NCBI GenBank assembly: GCA_003132165.1
Contig: PKWW01000033.1
Span: 99,036 to 163,035, forward strand
Length of the DNA: 64,000 bases
Direction of reading: 5' to 3'
From: Acidimicrobiaceae bacterium
Lineage (GTDB): Bacteria; Actinomycetota; Acidimicrobiia; Acidimicrobiales; RAAP-2
Shown piece after piece: positions 35,564 to 43,280 of this stretch; positions within the stretch are counted from its first letter, which is position 1; each line of letters starts with the position of its first letter. The notes under the pieces were generated by a model that was not told where the DNA came from, ran no database searches, and was given only the letters and a program-made list of their open reading frames with translations. The translations under genes were made by a program, and so were the position numbers.

Positions 35564-36143
35564 ATGAACTTGAGTGACTGGGCCTACCTCCAAGAGATAC
35601 ATCCTCATTCCGCCTATCGGCGGTTTCGCGAAGGAACGCTGCCCGTCCCCGCGCGAAAGATGGGTCGTCTAATTCTGGTGGGCGAACTCGAAACGACGAA
35701 CCCGACGGTTGGCATCACGGCCCTTTACGCCCAGGTATCGTCCGGTGATCAGCGTGCTGACCTCGATCGTCAGATTGCCGCGTGAGCGCGTGGGCGACTG
35801 CTGACGGTTATTCAGTCGACCGCGTGGTGCGCGAAGTTGGCTCGGGTCGTAACGAGAACCGCAGAAAGTTTCGCGCTCTGTTGGCAGATGCAACCGTGAT
35901 GACAATTGTGGTCGAACATCGTGACCGCTTCGCGCGGTTGGTGCTGAGTGCGTCGCTCGCTCACCCGAAGCGAACAGACGGAGCTTGATGGTCATCGACA
36001 ATGGCGAAGTCGACGATAACCTCGTTCGTGACAAGACTGAAGTCCTCACGTCGATCTGCGCCCGTCTCTGCGGCAAACCTGCGGCCGCGCCCCGAGTGGC
36101 CAAGGCCCTGGCGGCGACGCAGGAGTCAGTCGATGCCGCGTAG
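35564..36143 (+). pseudogene. tnpA: IS607 serine recombinase TnpA, two frameshifts
   Basis: The protein is split over three frames. Segment one (35564-35785) has the MerR-like helix-turn-helix MNLSDWAYLQEIHPHSAYRRF and the start of the resolvase domain, ALYAQVSSGDQRADLDRQIA, with the catalytic serine in VSSGDQ. It then hits TGA. Segment two resumes as SAWATADGYSVDRVV up to VVEHRDRFAR, then stops at 35988. Segment three reads MVIDNGEVDDNLVRDKTEVLTS and ends at TAG 36143. Both breaks are explained by single-base losses, GCCCGC to GCCGC near 35779 and TTCGGT to TTGGT near 35940. The recombinase is therefore inactive unless the breaks are sequencing errors. It overlaps tnpB by 11 bases. Confidence 0.88.
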
Positions 36144-37497
36144 GTACGCTGCCCCCGACGGTCAGATAATCCAGGCCTTCAACTTCGCGCTCGACCCCAC
36201 GCCCGAACAGTCGGCCCAGATCGCGCGATTCTTCGGGGCTCGGCGCAAGGCCTTCAACTGGGCCCTCGATCAGATCAAAGGCGACCTCGAGCACTACCGC
36301 GAGACCGGCCAGCCAACCACTCAGCCTTCCTTCTACGCCTTGCGTAAACGTTGGAACACCGAGAAGGACACTGTCTGTGTCAACGCTGAAACCGGTCAGG
36401 TTTGGTGGACCGAGGTCTCGAAGGAGGTCTTCGCCGACGGCGTCCGTGGGGCGAGCGACGCCTACTGGCGCTGGCAGAAGTCGCGCTCGGGCACGATATC
36501 TGGCCCCCGTGTGGGCTTTCCGCACTTCAAGAAGCGCGGGCATGACCGGGACCGATTCTCCTTCACCACTGGTACCATGAAACTGGTAGTCGACCGACGT
36601 CACCTCACCCTGCCGGTGCTCGGGACGCTGCGCACCCATGAGAACACCCGACGGATCGAGCGACTCATCGCTTTGAATCGCGCCAAGATCCTCGGAGTCA
36701 CGGTCTCGCGTCAGGGAGAGCGAATCATCGCGGCCGTGCGGGTGAGTGTCGCTCGTCCGCAACAGGCCAACATCGCCCAACCCGATTCCGTGGTCGGCGT
36801 CGACGTGGGTGTGCGGCGTCTGGCGACGGTCGCGACTACCACCGAGGTGATTGGCGAACTCGCCAACCCGCGCGCCCTCGAACATCGACTCAGCGAGCTG
36901 CGCCAGCTCCAGCGCCAACGGGCTCGTCGCACCCGCGGTTCGCGTCAGTATCGAGAGAGCGCCGCCAAAATCACGCGACTGCACAGTGAGGTCGCCCACA
37001 TTCGCCACCACACCATCCACGTCTTCACCACCGATCTCGCCAAGACCCACGGCGTGCTGGTGGTCGAAGGTCTGGATGCGGCGTCATTGCTGCAACCGAA
37101 GGGTCTGGCCGGTGCGCGCTCGCGCCGAAGGGGGCTTTCTGACGCAGCATTGGGAGAGATCCGTCGTCAGCTTGGCTACAAGTGCCCCTGGTACGGGTCA
37201 CGTTTGATCGAAGCCGGCCGGTTCTTTCCGTCATCCAAGACGTGCCACAGATGTGGTCGCGTGCAGGACATCGGTTGGTCGGAGCACTGGACCTGTGACG
37301 AGTGTTCCTCGTCACACCAGCGCGATGACAACGCCGCCATCGATCTCGCCCGATGGGCGAGCCTGGGTTCAGTTGGAGCCCCGGTGAAGCGTGGAGCCGA
37401 GCATCAGACTGAGTCTCACTCAGCAGCTGGCGATGACACGCGGAAGGGAAGCCCGGCACTTGTCGGGCCGAACAACTCCGTGAGGAGTGCAGCATGA
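36133..37497 (+). CDS. tnpB: TnpB RNA-guided nuclease of IS607 element
   Basis: A 454-residue protein, intact. An N-terminal helix-turn-helix-like part (ARFFGARRKAFNWALDQ) leads to the split RuvC nuclease: RuvC-I Asp in VVGVDVGVRRLAT, RuvC-II Glu in HGVLVVEGLDAASLL and RuvC-III Asp in RDDNAAIDLARWAS. The zinc ribbon CHRC...CDEC is complete. ATG 36133 inside the tnpA tail is the normal IS607 overlap; the frame extends upstream only as a shadow of tnpA. TnpB proteins are guided by an RNA from the element's right end and cut the vacated target, favouring retention. All catalytic residues are present despite the dead tnpA. Confidence 0.9.
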   Translation: MPRRYAAPDGQIIQAFNFALDPTPEQSAQIARFFGARRKAFNWALDQIKGDLEHYRETGQPTTQPSFYALRKRWNTEKDTVCVNAETGQVWWTEVSKEVFADGVRGASDAYWRWQKSRSGTISGPRVGFPHFKKRGHDRDRFSFTTGTMKLVVDRRHLTLPVLGTLRTHENTRRIERLIALNRAKILGVTVSRQGERIIAAVRVSVARPQQANIAQPDSVVGVDVGVRRLATVATTTEVIGELANPRALEHRLSELRQLQRQRARRTRGSRQYRESAAKITRLHSEVAHIRHHTIHVFTTDLAKTHGVLVVEGLDAASLLQPKGLAGARSRRRGLSDAALGEIRRQLGYKCPWYGSRLIEAGRFFPSSKTCHRCGRVQDIGWSEHWTCDECSSSHQRDDNAAIDLARWASLGSVGAPVKRGAEHQTESHSAAGDDTRKGSPALVGPNNSVRSAA

Positions 37498-37532
37498 GTG
37501 GACTCACTGGAGTGCATTCATGTTGCAACGGG
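37440..37532 (+). ncRNA. Candidate omega RNA (reRNA) at the tnpB 3' end and right end
   Basis: In TnpB systems the guide RNA comes from the 3' end of tnpB plus the right end, with the guide just outside the element. Here a 7-bp hairpin GCCCGGC-ACTT-GTCGGGC (37451-37468), then CTCC-GTGA-GGAG (37476-37487 region) and AGTG-GACT-CACT (37496-37508 region) form a string of stem-loops ending at the right boundary. The guide would begin near 37533 and run into the mannosyltransferase promoter. Boundaries are approximate; expression is not shown by sequence. Confidence 0.4.
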
Positions 37533-37539
37533 AGTTCGG

Positions 37540-37545
37540 TAGAAT
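37540..37545 (+). promoter_or_regulatory. -10 box of the polyprenol-phosphate mannosyltransferase gene
   Basis: TAGAAT is followed by six bases and ATG 37552, the spacing seen at the other leaderless genes. It lies only about eight bases outside the IS607 right end, so any -35 region is now transposon sequence. Confidence 0.5.
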
Positions 37546-37551
37546 TCAATG

Positions 37552-38271
37552 ATGCGCACGCTCGTGGTTCTGCCCACGTATAACGAGATTTTGAACATCG
37601 AGGCGATGCTGCGCACGCTTCGAAACGTTGTCCCCGATGTCCATCTCCTCGTCGTCGATGACGGCAGTCCCGACGGCACCGCGAAGAAGGCGAGTGAAGT
37701 CGCGAACGAACTCGGCGGTATTGAGATCCTGCAGCGTATGGTCAAGAGTGGCCTGGGTGGCGCGTACCGCGCGGGCTTCGCGTGGGGTCTGGAGCAGGGC
37801 TACGACCACTTCGTCGAGATCGACTGCGACTTCTCCCATGACCCGAAGGCCTTGCCGACCCTGCTGGCGGCGGCGGAGAACCACGAAGTGGTGATTGGTT
37901 CGCGCTACGTGAAGGGCGGCTCGATACCCCAGTGGGCGTTGTCGCGCCGAGTCTTGTCGCGTGGCGGCAACCAGTACGCGTCGTTGATGCTCGGACTCGG
38001 GGTGGCCGACTCGACCGCGGGCTATCGCGTCTATTCGAAGTCCGCGCTTGAAAAGATCGACTATCAGACCGTGAACGCCGACGGTTATGGGTTCCAGATC
38101 GAGATGACCTATCGTGCCAAGCGTGCGGGTGCATCGATCGTCGAGGTGCCGATCTCGTTTACGGACCGTGAACTGGGCGAGTCCAAGATGTCGAGTGCAA
38201 TCATCGTCGAAGCGCTGTTCCTCGTGACCAAGTGGGCATTCGAGCGCCCCTTCGGCCGTACGCCCAACTAA
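37552..38271 (+). CDS. Polyprenol monophosphomannose synthase (GT2 family)
   Basis: A 239-residue GT2 glycosyltransferase that makes polyprenyl-phosphate-mannose from GDP-mannose, the donor for extracytoplasmic mannosylation. VVLPTYNEILNIE, VVDDGSPDGTA, VEIDCDFSHDP (DXD equivalent) and GSRYVKGG are typical of the Ppm1/Dpm1 catalytic domain; no membrane anchor or acyltransferase domain is fused. Of two adjacent ATGs I choose the second (37552) because a TAGAAT box ends exactly six bases before it. The stop overlaps the convergent menF stop in CTAA. Confidence 0.88.
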   Translation: MRTLVVLPTYNEILNIEAMLRTLRNVVPDVHLLVVDDGSPDGTAKKASEVANELGGIEILQRMVKSGLGGAYRAGFAWGLEQGYDHFVEIDCDFSHDPKALPTLLAAAENHEVVIGSRYVKGGSIPQWALSRRVLSRGGNQYASLMLGLGVADSTAGYRVYSKSALEKIDYQTVNADGYGFQIEMTYRAKRAGASIVEVPISFTDRELGESKMSSAIIVEALFLVTKWAFERPFGRTPN

Positions 38272-39509
38272 ACGCGGTCGACGAGCACCGAGGAGAGGAC
38301 GCTTGCGAGTTTGTCCTTGGTCTCTTCGCGCTCGGCGATGGGGTCCGATTCACTGACGATGCCGGCGCCGGCCCAGGCTTCGAATTCTCGACCGTTGACG
38401 ATGACGCCACGGATCCCGACCCACCATTCGCCGTCGCCGTTGGCGTCGATCCAGCCCACCGGTCCGGCGTAGTTGCCACGGTCGTGCTGCTCGAGGCGCC
38501 GGATCAGTTCATACGCGGGTTCGCGTGGAATGCCGCCGACGGCCGCAGTGGGGTGTAACAGTCGGAGCACCTCGAGGGCGTCGGGTGAGTTGTCGGGGTC
38601 GCTCGCGGTGGCGACGATCCAAGTGCCCAGATGCGCGACAGTGCGCAGGCTCACAATCGACGGATGGCCGTCGGCGGCGATGTGGTCGTAGTGCGCCGCC
38701 AACGTGGTGACGATGTCGTCCACCAGAACACCGTGTTCGTGGAGGTTCTTCGTGCTACCGAGCAGCCAGTTCTGGTAGTCGTCCGGTGCGACGTTGGGAG
38801 GTAGTGCGATGGTGCCGGCGAGTGGGTGACACTTGACCGTGCGTCCTTCCCTACGCGCCAGCAGTTCCGGACTGGCCCCGATGAAGCGGCGACCATCGGT
38901 CGTAGGCATCGAGTAGATGGTGCAGATGGGTTCTCGCTGGCGAAGGCGCTTGGCGATGGCCGCGGCGTCGAGTGGTTCGAGCACCGAGCCGAGAACGGCG
39001 CGTGCGAGAACGACCTTGTCGATCTCCTTGCGCCGCAGGATCTCGACGGCCAGGGCCACGTTGTGCGCGTACTCCTCGGGCGCGGGTTGGTAGGTGATGG
39101 AGCGGACGTTCTGGGTCTCCTGAAATGGCGCCTCGACGTCGCTGAGTTGTTCCAGCCAGTCGGTTGAGCCCTCGAGGTGCGTCAGGTAGGTGTCGCCACC
39201 GCGGAAGTGGGTGATCACATAACGCGGCACGTCGAGTTGACCACGAGCGCAACGATCGAAGGGCAACGACGCGAAGGCGACGATGCCGGTGCCGGCGGGA
39301 CCATCGACACCACTCAGCCCATGTTGTGACAGTTGGTCGACGGGGGCAACGGTGTTATCGAGGCCCGCGGGAAGCTCCACCGAGGCGACGGCACCCCCGA
39401 AGCCCATGCGAATCGTTTCGGGTGTTTCGATGAGCCAGCCGTCGCGCGCACCGACGGTGCGAAGCGAGTCCAGCGCCGGTGATTCGATTTTCTCGCGCAC
39501 GAACCTCAT
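38268..39509 (-). CDS. menF: Isochorismate synthase (MenF/EntC family)
   Basis: A 413-residue chorismate-binding enzyme. The C-terminal core shows EIDKVVLARAV, FIGASPELLARREG, CHPLAGTIALP, the catalytic stretch SLRTVAHLGTWIVA, LHPTAAVGGIPREPA and GPVGWIDANGDGEWWVGIRG. It converts chorismate to isochorismate; neighbours menG here and menC at 47217 point to menaquinone rather than siderophore synthesis. It overlaps menG by four bases (ATGA) as last gene of a maoC-menG-menF operon. Confidence 0.92.
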   Translation of the reverse strand: MRFVREKIESPALDSLRTVGARDGWLIETPETIRMGFGGAVASVELPAGLDNTVAPVDQLSQHGLSGVDGPAGTGIVAFASLPFDRCARGQLDVPRYVITHFRGGDTYLTHLEGSTDWLEQLSDVEAPFQETQNVRSITYQPAPEEYAHNVALAVEILRRKEIDKVVLARAVLGSVLEPLDAAAIAKRLRQREPICTIYSMPTTDGRRFIGASPELLARREGRTVKCHPLAGTIALPPNVAPDDYQNWLLGSTKNLHEHGVLVDDIVTTLAAHYDHIAADGHPSIVSLRTVAHLGTWIVATASDPDNSPDALEVLRLLHPTAAVGGIPREPAYELIRRLEQHDRGNYAGPVGWIDANGDGEWWVGIRGVIVNGREFEAWAGAGIVSESDPIAEREETKDKLASVLSSVLVDRV

Positions 39510-40198
39510 AGGGCCCTCGTGGCCACGAATTGTTGGCTCAGTCCGCCCATAACCCTGCGGTGGTTGACCGCGGTGAAGCCTGATCGATTGAGCATCGCGG
39601 CGATCTCGGGCGACGACGGCAGGTACGCCGTTGACTGGGGCAGGTAGTGATACGCCGCGCGGTCCGACAGCAGTGAACCAATGAAGGGGACCACCCGACG
39701 GAACCAGATCCGAAACCCGGCTCGTAGGAGGCCCGACTTCGGCTCGGCGACCTCGAGCAACGAGATCCGCCCGCCCGCCCTCGTGACACGCGCCATCTCG
39801 TCAAACGTCCCGGCGAGGTCGGTGAAGTTCCTGAGGGCGTACCCGCACGTGATGCCGTCGAAGGATGCATCCCTGAACGGGAGCGTCGCGGCGTTGGCCT
39901 GCACACGTTCGTGCATATGTCGCCCGGCGTGCAGCATCCCGTAACTGAGATCAGTGGCGACGGCGCGCTGCCCCTGGCGCGTGAGCTCGCGCGTAAAGTC
40001 GCCAGTACCCGCGGCGATGTCGAGCACGACGCTCGCTGGTGGAAGGCGCAGGTCAGCCACGGCGCGACGGCGCCACCGTGAATCGAGGCCGAAGGTCATG
40101 ATTTTGTTGACCAGTTCGTAACGACCCGCAATGGCGTCGAACATCGCTCGGACCTGGCGCGTCTTCTCCTCACCCTGGGGAAGTGGGGCGGTGGCCAT
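39506..40198 (-). CDS. menG: Demethylmenaquinone methyltransferase (UbiE/MenG)
   Basis: A 230-residue SAM-dependent methyltransferase performing the last methylation of menaquinone. MFDAIAGRYELVNKIMTFGLDSRWRR, the SAM loop VLDIAAGTGDFT, CGYALRNFTDLAGTFDEMARVTRAGGR, and SSPEIAAMLNRSGF are diagnostic of UbiE/MenG. The open frame extends 20 codons upstream, into the previous gene; I start at ATG 40198, four bases after that gene's stop. Confidence 0.93.
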   Translation of the reverse strand: MATAPLPQGEEKTRQVRAMFDAIAGRYELVNKIMTFGLDSRWRRRAVADLRLPPASVVLDIAAGTGDFTRELTRQGQRAVATDLSYGMLHAGRHMHERVQANAATLPFRDASFDGITCGYALRNFTDLAGTFDEMARVTRAGGRISLLEVAEPKSGLLRAGFRIWFRRVVPFIGSLLSDRAAYHYLPQSTAYLPSSPEIAAMLNRSGFTAVNHRRVMGGLSQQFVATRAL

Positions 40199-40202
40199 TG
40201 AC

Positions 40203-40658
40203 CTAGAAGTAGAAGCGAGAAAGGGTCTCTGCGACACACGACGGCTTGGCTGCGTCACGCACTTGCACCGTGACCTTCATCGCGACCTGCACGCCGCCGG
40301 CGACGGGCTCAACGGACTTCAGCACGGCGTGGGCGCGCACGTCAGAGCCCACGGGCACGGGGCTCGTGAAGCGGACCTTGTTGGCACCGTAATTGATGCC
40401 CATCGCAACTCCGTCGACCTTCAATAGTCCGTTCATCAGCACCGGGATAAGCGAAAGCGTCATGTAGCCGTGGGCGATGGTATGTCCGAAGGGGCCGGTC
40501 TTGGCGCGCTCGGTGTCGACATGGATCCACTGGTGGTCACCGGTCGCGTCAGCGAATTGGTTGACCTGTTCCTGAGTGACGGTGCGGTATTCCCCGTAAC
40601 CCAGGTCCGTCCCCACGAGAGCTACTAATTCTTCAACATTCTTGGCGTGCGTCGTCAT
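40203..40658 (-). CDS. MaoC-family (R)-specific enoyl-CoA hydratase
   Basis: A 151-residue single hot-dog hydratase. The hydratase motif is present as ADATGDHQWIHVDTERAKTGPFGHTIAHGYMTLSL, with the catalytic Asp and His. It may hydrate enoyl-CoA or enoyl-thioesters; the substrate is unknown and its link with menaquinone genes may be only transcriptional. ATG 40658 follows GGGAGG by five bases; a longer frame upstream lacks support. Confidence 0.88.
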   Translation of the reverse strand: MTTHAKNVEELVALVGTDLGYGEYRTVTQEQVNQFADATGDHQWIHVDTERAKTGPFGHTIAHGYMTLSLIPVLMNGLLKVDGVAMGINYGANKVRFTSPVPVGSDVRAHAVLKSVEPVAGGVQVAMKVTVQVRDAAKPSCVAETLSRFYF

Positions 40659-40674
40659 AAAAACCTCCCGTCTG

Positions 40675-40680
40675 ACTCTA
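40675..40680 (-). promoter_or_regulatory. -10 box of the maoC-menG-menF operon
   Basis: On the minus strand TAGAGT is followed after five bases by GGGAGG, then TTTTT and the ATG of the MaoC gene. Transcription would begin at or just beside the ribosome binding site, giving a leader of roughly ten bases. Confidence 0.4.
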
Positions 40681-40722
40681 CCTTCCGCTCGCCAAACTGG
40701 CGGCAGGCGGTCGGAGTCCATC

Positions 40723-40728
40723 TAGGCT
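40723..40728 (+). promoter_or_regulatory. -10 box of the VIT1-type gene (leaderless architecture)
   Basis: TAGGCT is followed by TGTTCC (six bases) and the GTG start. No ribosome binding site is present. Confidence 0.6.
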
Positions 40729-40734
40729 TGTTCC

Positions 40735-41436
40735 GTGCAACGAACTCACGACGGCGAGCATCATCGCCAAATCTCCGAGGGCTGGATACGCGCCTCGATT
40801 TTTGGCATCAGTGACGGATTAGTCACCAACATCTCGTTCATTCTCGGTTTCGCCGGGGCGAATCCCGGTCACAATGTCATTCGGCTCGCCGGACTCGCCG
40901 CGCTGGTTGCGGGGGGCTTTTCGATGGGCAGCGGCGAGTACCTTTCGATGCGGGCTCAAAAGGAACTCTTTGAGTACGAGATCGACGTCGAGCGCCGGGC
41001 GATCGAGGAGTTCCCCGCTGCCGAGCAGGAAGAATTGCGTCAATTGTTCATCTCGCGCGGGATTGACGCCGGACTCGCCGCACGACTTTCGACCGACCTT
41101 ATGCGTGACCCGGACCTTGCGCTTCGCACCCATGCCCGCGAGGAGCTCGGGGTTGACCCTTCCGCGACGGGTAATCCTTGGGCGGCGGCGGTGTCGTCGA
41201 TGGGCTCGTTCGCGGTGGGTGCCTTCGTCCCGCTGCTTCCGTACCTGTGGAGTTCGTCAGGTAATCCGATTCTCTGGTCCATTGGCTTTGCCGCAGTGGG
41301 TTCGGCGGGCATCGGAGCGGCAATCGGTTGGTTCACGAAGCGCGGTACGGTCCGGTGGGCCCTTCGCCAACTCGTGATCACGACGTTCGCTTCAGCAGTC
41401 ACCTTTGGCGTTGGTCACGCGGTCGGAGTCCATTAG
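40735..41436 (+). CDS. VIT1/CCC1 family transporter (iron or manganese)
   Basis: A 233-residue membrane protein of the vacuolar iron transporter family. ISEGWIRASIFGISDGLVTNISFILG opens helix one, AALVAGGFSMGSGEYLSMRAQKELF closes helix two, then a charged cytoplasmic helical region (about 75-135) and three C-terminal helices. Conserved acidic residues in the loop suit metal binding. It likely exports Fe2+ or Mn2+ from the cytoplasm, but the metal is not determined by sequence. GTG start; stop shared with mshD in TTAG. Confidence 0.87.
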   Translation: MQRTHDGEHHRQISEGWIRASIFGISDGLVTNISFILGFAGANPGHNVIRLAGLAALVAGGFSMGSGEYLSMRAQKELFEYEIDVERRAIEEFPAAEQEELRQLFISRGIDAGLAARLSTDLMRDPDLALRTHAREELGVDPSATGNPWAAAVSSMGSFAVGAFVPLLPYLWSSSGNPILWSIGFAAVGSAGIGAAIGWFTKRGTVRWALRQLVITTFASAVTFGVGHAVGVH

Positions 41437-42272
41437 TTCTTGGTGAATCGGTAGAGTTTGTCCTCGCGTTCGAGTTTGAAACCGAGCGAGTCGTACAGTT
41501 TTCTCGCCCCAGTGTTGGACTTGTCGACGAACAGCACGGCGTCGTTGACGCCCTTTTTTCGCAGTACGGCGAGACCTTGGGTGACCATCACTCGGCCCAG
41601 ATTTCGGCCTTGGAACTTCGGATCGACCGAGATTACGTATATCTCACCGAACCGGTCGGGGTGTAACTCGTGAACCTTGGTCCAACACGAAGCGGCGAGT
41701 ACGTCGTTGATTTCAAGCAGAAGGAATCCGGACGGATCGAACCAGGGCTCTCGCGTGCGTTCGTCGAGGTCCGTCTGGAGCCACGCGCCCTGTTCGGGAT
41801 GATCGGCGAACGCTGCATTGTTCTGGGCGAGCCACGTCGCCTCGTCGCGTCCTGGCTCGAAATTGCGCAGCACCGCGCCCTCGGGCACGTCAACGGCCGC
41901 CACCGGCAACGGCACTCGGAGCAACTGCAGCGTGCGTAGGAGTTCACCCGTGCAACTATCACCCGAATCGCGTGTCCACCAGTCGACGACGACGTGATTC
42001 TTCTGCACTTCGTTGAGTAACTCGGGATCGAAGCCTCCGCCGCACATTTCGATTGTGGGCTGCTTGGTGCCATTCAGCAGCGCGAAGCCTTCGAGCCGAC
42101 CGTGGTGGTATTTGAGCCAGTGTTCAGCGGGCCAGCCGTGTACGACCGTACGACGACGCCCCTCGTCCATGGCCTCGCGGTTGAGCGCGACTTCGGTGCG
42201 GTTCAAGAGATTGAGAACATCGAGGCGTTGCTCGGGAGAAAGCAATCGAGCACACACCCATGAAGCATCCAT
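41433..42272 (-). CDS. mshD: Mycothiol synthase-like GNAT acetyltransferase (MshD)
   Basis: A 279-residue protein with two GNAT modules, as in MshD (about 300 residues), which acetylates Cys-GlcN-inositol to finish mycothiol. The C-terminal module is diagnostic: WLAQNNAAFADHPEQG, REPWFDPSGFLLLE, SCWTKVHELHPDRFGEIYVISVDPKFQGRNLGR (acetyl-CoA loop) and LYDSLGFKLEREDKLYRF. The N-terminal module is weaker, also normal for MshD. It starts at ATG 42272, six bases after TAGCCT, so it has its own leaderless promoter. mshC lies at 3200. Confidence 0.87.
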   Translation of the reverse strand: MDASWVCARLLSPEQRLDVLNLLNRTEVALNREAMDEGRRRTVVHGWPAEHWLKYHHGRLEGFALLNGTKQPTIEMCGGGFDPELLNEVQKNHVVVDWWTRDSGDSCTGELLRTLQLLRVPLPVAAVDVPEGAVLRNFEPGRDEATWLAQNNAAFADHPEQGAWLQTDLDERTREPWFDPSGFLLLEINDVLAASCWTKVHELHPDRFGEIYVISVDPKFQGRNLGRVMVTQGLAVLRKKGVNDAVLFVDKSNTGARKLYDSLGFKLEREDKLYRFTKN

Positions 42273-42278
42273 GATTGA

Positions 42279-42284
42279 AGGCTA
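42279..42284 (-). promoter_or_regulatory. -10 box of mshD (leaderless architecture)
   Basis: On the minus strand TAGCCT is followed by TCAATC (six bases) and the mshD ATG. Confidence 0.6.
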
Positions 42285-42292
42285 GCGGCGAC

Positions 42293-42475
42293 TCAATTGA
42301 CGCGACCGGCGACTCGGTTGAGTCGGCGCAGCAGCGCGCCGACCGTGCGTTCGGCGGCTACCAATTCGGTGTAGACGTCACCGTCCATGTGCTTGCCCTC
42401 GGTCTCGACGAGCGACGTGATGCGCTTGGCGAGATCGTTCATCGTCGAAGTGATCGTGTTGAGTTCGTTCTGCAT
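42293..42475 (-). CDS. Small helical hypothetical protein
   Basis: A 60-residue frame, MQNELNTITSTMNDLAKRI... ending RRLNRVAGRVN, rich in charged and leucine residues and predicted to be almost fully helical. I do not recognise a family. It reads in the same direction as mshD, ends 18 bases before it, and fills an otherwise empty gap. The start is uncertain: an in-frame TTG at 42502 would add nine residues, and neither start has a convincing ribosome binding site. Confidence 0.45.
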   Translation of the reverse strand: MQNELNTITSTMNDLAKRITSLVETEGKHMDGDVYTELVAAERTVGALLRRLNRVAGRVN

Positions 42476-42526
42476 GGACACCGGGTACCGACCTTTTGGC
42501 AACGCGCGTACTTTCTCGCTGGCGCA

Positions 42527-42532
42527 TACTGT
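42527..42532 (+). promoter_or_regulatory. Candidate -10 box of ygfZ
   Basis: TACTGT ends eight bases before the ygfZ GTG with no ribosome binding site between, so the mRNA would have a leader of at most two bases. Confidence 0.4.
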
Positions 42533-42540
42533 AATGGTCT

Positions 42541-43236
42541 GTGACCACTCAACTCCTGCGCAGTGCCGCCGAACCGTACCTCTGGTCGCGGATTTCCGTG
42601 CGCGGACCAGCCGCGCAGCCGTTCCTACAGGGACAATTGAGTCAGGACATGGACGCCGTGAGTCCCGAAGGCAGCTGGTCCTCGCTACTCAGTCCCTCGA
42701 GCGTCGTGGTCACGTCGTGTCTGGTGCGTCCGGTGGACGCCGGTTACGAGCTGTTCGTGCCGAGAAGGCTGGACGAGGCGGCGATGGCGCGCCTTCGTCG
42801 TTTCCACCTTCGAACTGACTGCACGCTCGAGTTGGAAGTCGCTGAGTTCGGACCCTTCAACACCCTTGGTGAGCAGGTGTCGCTGTCACAACCCGGACCC
42901 GACGAATTCGCGGCCGAACTGACACCGCAGAGTTACGGGGCGCATTTCGTCGCGTCGACCATAAGTTTCACGAAGGGCTGCTTCACCGGCCAGGAACTGG
43001 TGGGCCGACTGGACGCCCGCGGCTCGAGCGTGCCCTGGCGACTCGTGCACTGCCAGGGTCCTTCGTTGGCACGGATCGAGGAAGTATTGTGCGCGAAGGG
43101 ACCCGACGGACCGCGCGGCGTGACGACGGCGATCGATATCGATGGTTCGGTGGCGGCGCTCGGCTTCATTCACCGGTCGGCACTCGCCGTTGACGTCGAG
43201 ACGCCCAATGACGTCATCGTGCACGAAGTTGACTGA
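42541..43236 (+). CDS. ygfZ: YgfZ/GcvT-family folate-binding protein
   Basis: A 231-residue protein of the YgfZ family, which helps maintain iron-sulfur enzymes with folate. The signature KGCFTGQELVGRLDARG matches the KGCYxGQE motif and includes the essential cysteine. FLQGQLSQDMDAV and SSLLSPSS fit the N-terminal fold. It is shorter than many homologues (around 300), chiefly in the C-terminal barrel. GTG start. Confidence 0.85.
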   Translation: MTTQLLRSAAEPYLWSRISVRGPAAQPFLQGQLSQDMDAVSPEGSWSSLLSPSSVVVTSCLVRPVDAGYELFVPRRLDEAAMARLRRFHLRTDCTLELEVAEFGPFNTLGEQVSLSQPGPDEFAAELTPQSYGAHFVASTISFTKGCFTGQELVGRLDARGSSVPWRLVHCQGPSLARIEEVLCAKGPDGPRGVTTAIDIDGSVAALGFIHRSALAVDVETPNDVIVHEVD

Positions 43237-43256
43237 CCCGCGTACGGGCTGCCCGT

Positions 43257-43262
43257 TAGCCT
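43257..43262 (+). promoter_or_regulatory. -10 box of the TrpF-like gene
   Basis: TAGCCT is followed after six bases by AGGAGG (43269-43274), then six bases and the GTG. Transcription would start at the first base of the ribosome binding site, giving a minimal 12-base leader. Confidence 0.45.
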
Positions 43263-43280
43263 TGTACCAGGAGGTACTTC

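Larger units (their letters stand above)
35520..37532 (+). mobile_element. IS607-family insertion sequence (tnpA decayed, tnpB intact)
   Basis: The element contains a serine-recombinase gene of IS607 type and a downstream overlapping tnpB. Ends are proposed from symmetry: the left end reads GGGTTGCCAAC (35520-35530) and the right end GTTGCAACGGG (37522-37532), each a short near-palindrome bounded by GGG, fitting insertion at a GG dinucleotide. Just inside the left end is GGTGTTACACC (35532-35542), a likely recombinase site. Exact boundaries could be off by one or two bases, since the family makes no target duplication. Confidence 0.75.

Noticed and set aside
36001..36132. N-terminal extension of TnpB from ATG 36001
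   Set aside because: These codons are the shifted shadow of the tnpA tail, which reads sensibly in another frame; ATG 36133 gives the normal IS607 overlap.
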